Below, piece by piece: positions 6,183 to 13,053 of a DNA stretch of 13,053 nucleotides. The first letter of the stretch is position 1. Every line of letters starts with the position of its first letter. A program made the translations under genes and the position numbers. Below the pieces are notes generated by a model that made no database searches, had not been told where the DNA came from, and was given only the letters and a program-made list of their open reading frames with translations. Source of the stretch: Nostoc sp. GT001 (GTDB taxonomy: Bacteria; Cyanobacteriota; Cyanobacteriia; Cyanobacteriales; Nostocaceae); contig NZ_JAUDRJ010000003.1 in assembly GCF_030382115.1 (NCBI RefSeq), positions 5,695,939-5,708,991 of the forward strand, given 5' to 3'.

Positions 6183-7979
6183 ATGCCAAAAGCTCAAAAT
6201 GTTCCTGGTTTGTGGGGAATCTTAGTTTATTTCTGGCCTGACATTCGTCCACAGTCTGGACTACTTTTGATTTCTGCGATCGCTTTAATTGCAGATGTCG
6301 GACTACGCGTATTAGAACCTTGGCCGCTCAAATTTGTCTTTGATTATGTTCTCTTGCGTGGCGACAAGATAAATAATATTCCCGTCATTGCTAGTTTAGA
6401 ACCGATAACATTACTGACATTCTCAGCCGTTGCAGTCTTACTTATTACAGGCTTACGCGCCCTCGCTGCCTATTGGAGTACCGTCGGATTAGCAACAGTT
6501 GGTAGCCGAGTTATGGCAAAAGTGCGTAATCATTTATATTGCCATCTGCAAGATTTATCTTTGGCTTATCACACCAAAGCACGTAGCGGCGATTTAATTA
6601 TCCGTGTCAGTAGCGATGCTAGCCGTCTCCAAGAAATTATGATTACGGCAGCATTACCACTAGTAGTCAGCATTCTGACTCTATTTGGGATGATTGGGGT
6701 AATGTTTTGGATGAATCCCAGCCTCACCCTACTTTCACTCTTCACGCTACCGTTATTTTGGCTAGTTACTAACCGACTCAGCCAGCGAATTAAAGATTCC
6801 TCATTAAAGCAACGCCACCAAGAAGGTGCTGTGGCGGCGACGGCGGCTGAGTCCATTGCTGCTATTAAACTAGTGAAAGCTCTATCCTTGCAAGATGCTT
6901 TTGCACGAGTATTTGCTCAACAAAATCAGCGTAGTCTCAAAGAAAGCGTCAAAACCCAACGGCTGGCGGCTCACTTGGAACGTACTGTTGATGCTGTGAT
7001 TGCACTGGGAACAGCGATCGTTTTATGGTATGGCTCTTGGTTGGCGCTGCGGGATGCTTTAACACCTGGGGATGTGCTGGTATTCCTCACCTACCTGAAG
7101 AATGCCTTTAAGCCAGTGCAGAACTTCGCTAAATACACCGGACGACTGGCGAAAGCTGCGGCTTCGAGTGAGCGCATTTTAGATGTATTAAATCAGCAAC
7201 CCGATGTCTATGATTTGCCAGATGCAATCCCAGCGCCGATTTTCCGAGGTGCAGTGCGTTTTGATCGCGTCCACTTTGCTTATGAATCAGGACAAGTTCT
7301 ACTGCAAGAAATCAACTTAAACATTCAACCGGGACAACAAGTTGCGATCGTTGGGACTTCTGGTGGTGGTAAGTCTACATTAGTTAGTTTATTATTACGA
7401 CTTTATGATCCAACATCAGGGCGCGTAATGATTGATGGGCGGGATATTCGAGAATATACATTAGCATCATTACGTCCACAAATTAGTGTAGTTTTGCAAG
7501 ATAGTCTCTTATTCGCTGCTAGTATTCGAGAGAATATTGCCTACGGGATTGCCGGGGTGTCTGATGCTGAAATCGAAGATGCAACTCGTTTAGCTAATGC
7601 TTATGAGTTTATCCAAGCTTTACCACAAGGATACGACACCCTTGTAGGGGAAAGAGGCGCAACTCTTTCTGGAGGACAAAGACAAAGAATTGCGATCGCT
7701 CGTGCTGCTATTCGTCAAGCTCCTATCCTGATTTTAGATGAACCGACTACGGGGTTAGATAAGGGTAATGAGAAGGCTGTGATTGATGCGCTGCAACAGT
7801 TGTCGGAAAATCGCACTACTTTTTTAATTACTCATGATCTTTATCTGGCAACTCGCGCAGATATGATTCTTTATCTGGAAAATGGGCAGGTGGTGGAACA
7901 AGGTAGTCATCTGGAATTGATGCAACAGAATGGGCGTTATGCGGCTTTGTATCAAGTGCAGGCTTCTTTGAGGGTTTAG
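6183..7979 (+). CDS. ABC exporter, fused membrane and ATPase domains, MsbA-like (598 aa)
   Basis: Predicted inner-membrane half-transporter that works as a homodimer and uses ATP to flip or export a lipid-linked or hydrophobic substrate. Residues 1-330 form a type IV ABC membrane domain, with hydrophobic segments near 26-46, 72-92, 152-176, 180-196 and 270-290. The ATPase domain follows: Walker A GTSGGGKST (391-399), Q-loop Q439, signature LSGGQ (495-499), Walker B ILILDE (515-520) with catalytic E520, D-loop TGLD (523-526, often SALD) and H-loop H551. All catalytic residues are present and the length is typical, so it should be active. It lies 139 nt after the glycosyltransferases, a gap filled by repeats, and 21 nt before the phosphotransferase gene. 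The context points to export of the cluster's glycan or glycolipid; a peptide or drug substrate cannot be excluded. Confidence 0.94.
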   Translation: MPKAQNVPGLWGILVYFWPDIRPQSGLLLISAIALIADVGLRVLEPWPLKFVFDYVLLRGDKINNIPVIASLEPITLLTFSAVAVLLITGLRALAAYWSTVGLATVGSRVMAKVRNHLYCHLQDLSLAYHTKARSGDLIIRVSSDASRLQEIMITAALPLVVSILTLFGMIGVMFWMNPSLTLLSLFTLPLFWLVTNRLSQRIKDSSLKQRHQEGAVAATAAESIAAIKLVKALSLQDAFARVFAQQNQRSLKESVKTQRLAAHLERTVDAVIALGTAIVLWYGSWLALRDALTPGDVLVFLTYLKNAFKPVQNFAKYTGRLAKAAASSERILDVLNQQPDVYDLPDAIPAPIFRGAVRFDRVHFAYESGQVLLQEINLNIQPGQQVAIVGTSGGGKSTLVSLLLRLYDPTSGRVMIDGRDIREYTLASLRPQISVVLQDSLLFAASIRENIAYGIAGVSDAEIEDATRLANAYEFIQALPQGYDTLVGERGATLSGGQRQRIAIARAAIRQAPILILDEPTTGLDKGNEKAVIDALQQLSENRTTFLITHDLYLATRADMILYLENGQVVEQGSHLELMQQNGRYAALYQVQASLRV

Positions 7980-7980
7980 A

Positions 7981-8000
7981 GACGCAGAGGTACGCAGAGT
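7981..8000 (+). repeat. Tandem 10-bp repeat between exporter and phosphotransferase genes
   Basis: GACGCAGAGG and TACGCAGAGT fill the gap between the stop of the exporter gene and the ATG at 8001. The first unit supplies GAGG, 10 nt before that ATG, the only Shine-Dalgarno-like sequence present. I recall this motif as a frequent dispersed repeat in Nostoc-type genomes. Confidence 0.65.
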
Positions 8001-8981
8001 ATGGGTTTTAGTGATGGGAAGATGCCTTTTTTGGCGGATGCGGTTGATCGGTTGCGGGTGGAAGAGTGTTTTGGGCGGTGTTTAGCGATCGCTGCAAATT
8101 GTTGTGTGCAGAAAGTCCGGGTTATTCGTCATAAGTTGGGGCGGCGTTGTTTGATTGAATATGAATTGATTAATGATGATGGACAAATAATTACGCTGAT
8201 TGGTAAGGTTAGGGCTAAGGGAACGGATTTTCATAGTTATGAATTACAGAAATCTCTATGGTCAGCGGGATTTGGTGATGATAGTCCTGATGGAATTTCT
8301 GTACCTGAACCTGTCGGGGTAATTCCTGAATGGCAAATGTGGTTACAGCGTAAGGTTGAAGGGGTTATTGCTACTCAATTTCTATCACAAACCGACAGTA
8401 TTTTACCCTTAAAACTAATTGCTGAAGCTGCCCATAAATTGCACCAAGCTAATATTCCTCCTCGTCGTTCTCATACTATGTCAGATGAACTACGAATTTT
8501 GCATGAGCGGATTCCATTAGTTACGCAACAATATCCACAATGGGAAGAACGTTTAGAGAGAATATTAGAAGCAAGTAATCATTTAGGAGAAAACACGCCA
8601 GAGATAAAACACTGTGGTATCCATCGTGATTTTTATCCCGATCAAGTGATTATTAATAATTCTCGGTTGTATCTCATCGACCTAGATTTATATTGTGAAG
8701 GTAATCCAGCACTTGATATCGGTAATTTTATTGCTCATATTCAAGAATACAGCCTTCGTACTTTTGGTAATTCTCAAGCATTACAAGAGTATGAAAATGT
8801 TTTAACTGAAAAATTTATTCAGCTTACAAGCGATGAATTCCTCACAGCAATTCAATCCTATACCACTCTAACTTTAGTCCGACATATTTATATCAGCACC
8901 CAATTTCCAGAACGTCGTCCTTTTACAGAAGCACTATTAAATCTGTGTGAACAGCGACTTGGGATAATTTGTAATTCGTAA
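8001..8981 (+). CDS. APH-fold phosphotransferase (326 aa)
   Basis: Predicted kinase of the aminoglycoside/choline phosphotransferase (APH) superfamily. HRDFYPDQ (208-215) is the catalytic loop, with D210 as expected base. LYLIDLDLY (223-231) is the metal-binding loop equivalent to DFG, with D227 aligned to APH Asp208. NPALDIGNF (235-243) matches the conserved segment after it. The ATP lobe is roughly residues 1-110. The catalytic-loop Asn that binds metal in APH enzymes is Gln here (Q215). I recall HRDFYxDQ-type sequences in other bacterial members, so this is probably a subfamily trait, but reduced or altered activity is possible. Position as the last gene of the glycosyltransferase/exporter cluster suggests it phosphorylates a sugar, lipid or precursor of the exported product; antibiotic resistance is unlikely. 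The stop codon lies in a heptamer repeat (8971-8984). Confidence 0.85.
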   Translation: MGFSDGKMPFLADAVDRLRVEECFGRCLAIAANCCVQKVRVIRHKLGRRCLIEYELINDDGQIITLIGKVRAKGTDFHSYELQKSLWSAGFGDDSPDGISVPEPVGVIPEWQMWLQRKVEGVIATQFLSQTDSILPLKLIAEAAHKLHQANIPPRRSHTMSDELRILHERIPLVTQQYPQWEERLERILEASNHLGENTPEIKHCGIHRDFYPDQVIINNSRLYLIDLDLYCEGNPALDIGNFIAHIQEYSLRTFGNSQALQEYENVLTEKFIQLTSDEFLTAIQSYTTLTLVRHIYISTQFPERRPFTEALLNLCEQRLGIICNS

Positions 8982-8984
8982 TTA
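8971..8984 (+). repeat. Heptamer doublet across the phosphotransferase stop
   Basis: GTAATTC and GTAATTA are adjacent 7-bp units, the reverse complement of the AATTACG type seen at 3515. The stop TAA (8979-8981) lies in the second unit. Confidence 0.55.
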
Positions 8985-9000
8985 TAGAGCTTCTGGGTTA

Positions 9001-9132
9001 TACCAATTTAATGTGAAGTTGCACATATCTTGATCCCCCTAAATCCCCCTTAAAAAGGGGGACTTTGAATTCCCCCCTTTTTAAGGGGGGCTAGGGGGAT
9101 CGAATTCTATGCAGCTTCGTAAAGAATTGGTA
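9001..9132. mobile_element. MITE-like palindromic element (132 bp)
   Basis: The terminal inverted repeats are TACCAATT (9001-9008) and AATTGGTA (9125-9132), and TTA flanks both ends (8998-9000, 9133-9135) as a possible 3-bp target duplication. The outer 26 nt match in 18 positions as an inverted repeat. Inside, GATCCCCCTA (9032-9041) pairs with TAGGGGGATC (9092-9101) around two further hairpins (9045-9061 and 9072-9090). There is no coding capacity, so any movement would depend on a transposase elsewhere. Confidence 0.7.
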
Positions 9133-9137
9133 TTAAG

Positions 9138-9225
9138 TGCAATACAGTAACCCCAAAACCCTCATGTAGAGACGCGATTCATCGCGTCTTGAAAGACCAA
9201 TCATCACTAACGGAACCGTATTGCA
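9138..9225. repeat. Second palindromic element upstream of the porin gene
   Basis: TGCAATACAGT (9138-9148) and ACCGTATTGCA (9215-9225) are inverted repeats with 10 of 11 matches. They enclose a perfect hairpin, AGACGCGA-TTCA-TCGCGTCT (9170-9189). The element begins 5 nt after the MITE-like element. It leaves about 60 nt before the porin start, so the porin promoter must lie in it or just after it. Together the two elements account for most of the 8982-9284 gap. Confidence 0.6.
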
Positions 9226-9270
9226 GACAATTTATCTGTCACCCTATTTTTGCAAACTGGTAGTATTTTC

Positions 9271-9275
9271 AGGAG
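9271..9275 (+). promoter_or_regulatory. Shine-Dalgarno of the porin gene
   Basis: AGGAG lies 9 nt before the ATG at 9285 and 6 nt before an in-frame TTG at 9282. The ATG is preferred because TTG starts are rare and the signal peptide fits either way. Confidence 0.65.
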
Positions 9276-9284
9276 ATAGTATTG

Positions 9285-10821
9285 ATGGGTTTGATTTTTT
9301 GGCAGAAAATTCGCTTGATTAGTTTAATTGTCTTCCTTACTTTGAGCAGCCTAAATAAAGCTAATGCAACGACTAAGGCAGCGATAAGAGAAAATAATCA
9401 ATTAAATAAAATCACATCAGTTTCTCAATTATCTGATATTAATGCTGATAGTTGGGAACTTAAAAAACTACAAGCTTTGACTGAGCAATATAACTGCGCT
9501 AACCACAATAAAATAACTAACAATCAAACTCTGACTAGATATCAATTTGCTACTAATTTAAATGCTTGCATCATACACATAAATAAGCTAATCACTAATG
9601 GTAAAATAAATCGAGAAACCATAACTACCATTCAAAAATTACAAGTAGAGTTTTCGGCAGAATTAGCAACTTTTAGAAATCGCATCGATTTATTAGAAAA
9701 CAAAGTGGCTGCATTGCAAGCACAACAGTTTTCGCCTCAAGTTGAGTTAGAGGGAGAGATTATCTTTGCGATGACTGGAGTTGCTGGTGGAAAAAAAGCC
9801 AACAGTAGAACCAAGCCAATCAATGATAATTTAGTGTTGAGCGATCGCGTCCGTCTTAGCTTAGAGACAAGTTTTACAGGTAAAGACAACTTACAAATAC
9901 GCTTACAAGGTCGAAATACGCCAGAATTGGCAGATTTTACTGGAACTAAAATGGCCAATTTGGGATTTGATGGCGACGATGACAATGAGATGGAAGTAGA
10001 TGAGATAGATTATAAATTTCCACTAGGTAAGCAAACTAGCATAACTTTGTACGCTTTGGGAGGAGGATTAGGCGATTTTGTTCCTAGTGTCAATCCTCTT
10101 TTTAGCGGTAGTGGAGACGGATCGATTTCTACATTTGGACGAGAAAATCCCATTCGACGACAAGGTGGCGGTGCAGGTATCGGTATTTCTCATAATTTAA
10201 ATGACTCTCTGAATCTGTCATTGGCATACGTCACCAGCGATGCAGCTAATCCAGAGAGGGGAATTTTTGCTAGTCCTCATGGTGCGATCGCGCAAATCAC
10301 CCTTGAACCCACCAAAACAACAGCACTTAGCGTTACCTATATCCACTCTTACAATAATGTGAATACCGAACGCCAGTAGCGAATTAACTAACAATCCCTT
10401 TAATAATCAGGCAGACGCCATTACTGCTAATTCCTTTGGTGCAGAAGCCGCTTGGCAAATTAACCAAAGTATCACTCTTGGGGGGCGAGTTGGTTTTATT
10501 CATGCCAAAGCAGAAGATTTAACAGCAACCCCAAATGCTTTTATCTCCACATGGGCGTTACTACTATCGATCGAAGATATTGGCCAAGAAGATAGCTTTG
10601 CCGGATTTGTGGTGGGTCAACCGCCTAAAGTGATTGATAATAGTTTCGGTGATACCTTTGAAGATGAGGATACATCTTTACATCTAGAAGCTTTTTACCA
10701 CCTGCAAATCACAGATAATCTAGCGATAACTCCGGGTTTATTTGTGATTACGAATCCCGAAAATAATAATAGTAACGACAAAATTTATGTTGGTACGGTT
10801 CGTACAACATTTACCTTTTAA
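9285..10821 (+). pseudogene. SLH-domain/OprB-type outer-membrane porin, frameshifted
   Basis: Related to cyanobacterial SLH-anchored porins (SomA/SomB-like, often named iron uptake porins), which form outer-membrane channels tethered to the cell wall. Residues 1-28 are a signal peptide ending ANA. SLH-like segment 45-97 (VSQLSDINADSWELKKLQAL, then TLTRYQFATNLNAC) keeps the conserved C71 and C95 but lacks the usual GYPDGTYRG centre. A helical spacer (100-147) precedes the barrel from about 150. The frame from 9285 stops at 10377-10379. The next frame is open from 10363 and continues the family sequence: SELTNNPF, FGAEAAW, VVGQPPKV, FEDEDTSLHLEAFY, ITPGLFVITNPE and the C-terminal barrel strand IYVGTVRTTFTF. 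Joining frames near 10368 (one extra base or two missing) gives about 511 residues, normal for the family. A true pseudogene is likely; a sequencing error is possible. The truncated product would lack the last strands and should not assemble. Confidence 0.87.
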
Positions 10822-10824
10822 CTA

Positions 10825-10861
10825 TCAAAGTCCCCCTTTTTAAGGGGGATTTAGGGGGATC
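10825..10861. repeat. 37-nt repeat and hairpin between the porin and glgX genes
   Basis: This is an exact 37-nt reverse-complement copy of 9032-9068 inside the MITE-like element. It contains a strong hairpin, CCCCCTT-TTT-AAGGGGG (10832-10848), and sits 3 nt after the porin stop, between convergent genes. It could act as a two-way terminator, although neither side has a long T-run. The rest of the gap, to 10944, shows nothing clear. Confidence 0.75.
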
Positions 10862-10944
10862 TAAAAGGTTTTTCTACCGACCATAGGACTTTTAAAACAT
10901 CCTCTAAAAGGGAAGTTCGAGTAGTATTTTTTCTCCTCGCACTA

Positions 10945-13053
10945 CTAACTGATCAGGCGTAATACCATCAGAGAACGATCTGTAACTGGTACACTTTGAG
11001 AACCTGAAACTAACTTTCCCCGATCTAAAAAGCGAGGTTCATTAGTGTCAATTACTATCTCCCATACCTTTTCTTTAAATTCATTGGGTAAAGCAAAGTC
11101 AATTAACTCATAGTGAGCGTTAAAAAATATTAGAAAACTTTCATCAATAATTCGCTCACCACGATCCCCTGGAGTAGCAATTCCCTGCCCATTCAAAAAA
11201 ATCTCCATTACTTTGGCATAACTAACTAACCATTGCGTCTCAGTCATTTCACTGCCATCAGCATTAAACCAAGCAATATCATTAATGCCTAAACCGTGAA
11301 TAGGGCGACCTTGAAACCACTTACGCCGTCGAAATACTGGATGTTGATGGCGAAAATTAATTAGTTCACGTGTAAAGTCTAGTAAATCCGAGTTCGCTTT
11401 ATGCAAATCCCAATGCCGCCAGGAAATCTCATTGTCTTGGCAGTAAACATTATTATTTCCCTTTTGACTACAGCCAATTTCATCTCCCTCTAATAGCATT
11501 GGGACACCTTGAGATAGCATTAGAGTTGCTAAAAAGTTTCGTCGTTGCCGTTCGCGCAAACGCATCACTTCTGGATCATCGGTTTCACCTTCTACACCAC
11601 AATTCCAGGATCTATTATGGCTTTCACCATCTCTATTCTCTTCCCCATTTGCTTCGTTATGTTTTTCGTTGTAGCTGACTAAATCATTTAACGTAAAACC
11701 ATCATGAGCAGTGATGAAATTAATACTTGCATTTGGGTTGCGCCCGTTTGTTTGATACAAGTCAGGGCTACCGGTAAAACAGTAAGCAAATTGTCCTAAA
11801 CTATCATCTACACCACGCCAAAAATCTCTGACTGTATCCCTATATCTACCATTCCACTCAGACCAACGCAGTGGAAAGTTCCCGACTTGATAGCCGCCTT
11901 CCCCTAAGTCCCAAGGTTCAGCAATCAGCTTCACATCTGCTAAGATTGGGTCTTGATGAATAATATCAAAGAAAGCTGATAGATTATCTACCTCATATAA
12001 TTCCCGTGCTAGCGCCGAGGCCAAATCAAATCGGAAGCCATCTACATGCATTTCTATTACCCAATAGCGCAGACTATCCATGATTAACTTCAGAACTTGA
12101 GCATGACGCACATTCAGAGAGTTACCGCAGCCTGTAAAGTCCATGTAGTAGCGAGGATCATCCTTTACCAAACGGTAATATACAGAATTATCAATACCTC
12201 GCAACGATAGGGTTGGCCTGAAATGATTTCCTTCGCCAGTGTGGTTGTAGACTACATCTAAAATAACTTCAATTCCAGCAAAATGAAGTGCTTTGACCAT
12301 TTGCTTGAATTCAGTGACTTGTTGTCCCCCAGTCCCACTAGCACTGTAACTAGAATAGGGAGCAAAATAGTTGATTGAATCGTAACCCCAGTAATTCCTT
12401 AATCCTTTATCTTCTAAATGTCCCGGATGAGATAGAAAATGATGTACTGGCATCAACTCAACTGCTGTAATTCCTAATTGCAATAAGTGTTGAATTGCAG
12501 CCGGATGTGCCAAGCCTACATAAGTGCCGCGCAACTCTTCTGGAATAGCTGGATGTAGTTTAGTAAAACCTTTGACGTGAGTTTCATAAATAACAGTTCT
12601 ATACCAAGGTGTACCAAGCAGTTGATCGCCTTCCCAATCAAAAGATTGATCGACCACAACACACTTGGGCATTATTTTGGCATCATCTAGTTCAGAAAAA
12701 ACTAAGTCTTTTTCCTCAGCGTCTAGAGAGTAGCCAAAGACAGCTGGATCGTTACTAAACTCACCATCAATTGCCTTAGCGTAGGGGTCAATTAATAGTT
12801 TGTTGGGATTAAACCGATGACCTACCTCCGGTGCCCACATTCCATGCACTCTAAACCCATACTTTTGGCCTGAGCTAACTCCTGGTAAGTAACCATGCCA
12901 AACAAAATTGTTTTTTTCTGTCAAAGGTATACGAATTTCTTCGTCATCGTTATCAAATAAACAAAGCTCTACCCCTGTTGCATTTTCCGAAAATAAAGCA
13001 AAATTTGTCCCTTTTCCATCCCAAGTTGCACCTAAAGGATATACATTCCCTGG
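10945..13053 (-). CDS. Glycogen debranching enzyme GlgX (isoamylase type), 5' end beyond the window
   Basis: GlgX hydrolyses alpha-1,6 branch linkages of glycogen in the cytoplasm, releasing short chains during glycogen breakdown. Numbered from the first residue in the window (codon at 13053), 702 residues are present. An N-terminal CBM48-type domain begins YPLGATWDGKGTNFALF (about 5-21). The GH13 barrel has DVVYNH (266-271), GFRFD with nucleophile D343, AEPWD with acid/base E379, and TAHDGF with H450 and D451. All catalytic residues are intact. The frame stays open to the window edge with family sequence, so only a few N-terminal residues are missing. The TTG at 12922-12924 is an internal Leu in IRIPLTEKNN, not the start. 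The gene converges on the porin gene and has no evident link with the glycan cluster. Other isoamylase-type GH13 enzymes are the only real alternative. Confidence 0.95.
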   Translation of the reverse strand, partial: PGNVYPLGATWDGKGTNFALFSENATGVELCLFDNDDEEIRIPLTEKNNFVWHGYLPGVSSGQKYGFRVHGMWAPEVGHRFNPNKLLIDPYAKAIDGEFSNDPAVFGYSLDAEEKDLVFSELDDAKIMPKCVVVDQSFDWEGDQLLGTPWYRTVIYETHVKGFTKLHPAIPEELRGTYVGLAHPAAIQHLLQLGITAVELMPVHHFLSHPGHLEDKGLRNYWGYDSINYFAPYSSYSASGTGGQQVTEFKQMVKALHFAGIEVILDVVYNHTGEGNHFRPTLSLRGIDNSVYYRLVKDDPRYYMDFTGCGNSLNVRHAQVLKLIMDSLRYWVIEMHVDGFRFDLASALARELYEVDNLSAFFDIIHQDPILADVKLIAEPWDLGEGGYQVGNFPLRWSEWNGRYRDTVRDFWRGVDDSLGQFAYCFTGSPDLYQTNGRNPNASINFITAHDGFTLNDLVSYNEKHNEANGEENRDGESHNRSWNCGVEGETDDPEVMRLRERQRRNFLATLMLSQGVPMLLEGDEIGCSQKGNNNVYCQDNEISWRHWDLHKANSDLLDFTRELINFRHQHPVFRRRKWFQGRPIHGLGINDIAWFNADGSEMTETQWLVSYAKVMEIFLNGQGIATPGDRGERIIDESFLIFFNAHYELIDFALPNEFKEKVWEIVIDTNEPRFLDRGKLVSGSQSVPVTDRSLMVLRLIS

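Noticed and set aside
6569..6856. Minus-strand frame inside the exporter gene
   Set aside because: Shadow of the membrane domain; no independent signals.
9737..9985. Minus-strand frame inside the porin gene
   Set aside because: Shadow of the porin barrel region, which matches its family in the plus frame.
10609..10821. Separate 70-residue gene starting at a GTG
   Set aside because: It is the C-terminal part of the porin. The same frame is open from 10363 with porin sequence, so it is counted as part of the broken gene.
10832..10848. Classical rho-independent terminator of the porin gene
   Set aside because: The hairpin is strong but neither strand has the expected T-run, and the sequence is a copy of a dispersed repeat, so termination is only a possibility.

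Overview
The window looks like chromosomal DNA of a filamentous, probably heterocyst-forming cyanobacterium of the Nostoc/Anabaena/Calothrix type. Seen: thirteen copies of the HIP1 octamer GCGATCGC between 2558 and 10291; heptanucleotide tandem repeats of the STRR kind; iterated hairpin repeats; and an SLH-plus-barrel porin of the cyanobacterial type. The organism assignment is inferred from these traits.

Layout. 218-1684: two small same-strand genes, a long coiled-coil protein with an internal duplication and a helical 185-residue protein, neither recognised. 1685-2210: a 526-nt gap holding a palindrome, a six-unit array of 11-bp direct repeats resembling a PhoB/OmpR-family operator, a TTGACA box and a block of hairpin repeats. 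2211-8981: five same-strand genes that look like one unit for making and exporting a glycosylated product: a GT28/COG4671-like glycosyltransferase, two GT4-like glycosyltransferases, an MsbA-like ABC exporter and an APH-fold phosphotransferase. 8982-9284: a 132-bp MITE-like element, a second palindromic element and a ribosome-binding site. 9285-10821: an SLH/OprB-type outer-membrane porin split by one frameshift near 10368. 10945-13053, minus strand: the glycogen debranching enzyme glgX, almost complete; its reading frame runs off the right edge of the window.

How the genes may work together (inference): the three glycosyltransferases would build a glycan or glycolipid on the cytoplasmic side, the exporter would move it across the inner membrane, and the kinase-fold protein would phosphorylate the product or a precursor. 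The 11-bp array just upstream suggests control by a two-component response regulator. The porin and glgX are convergent and show no clear functional link to the cluster.

A recurring feature is invasion of gene junctions by short repeats. Four of the five downstream gaps in 2211-9284 carry them, and the stop codons of three cluster genes lie inside heptamer repeats.
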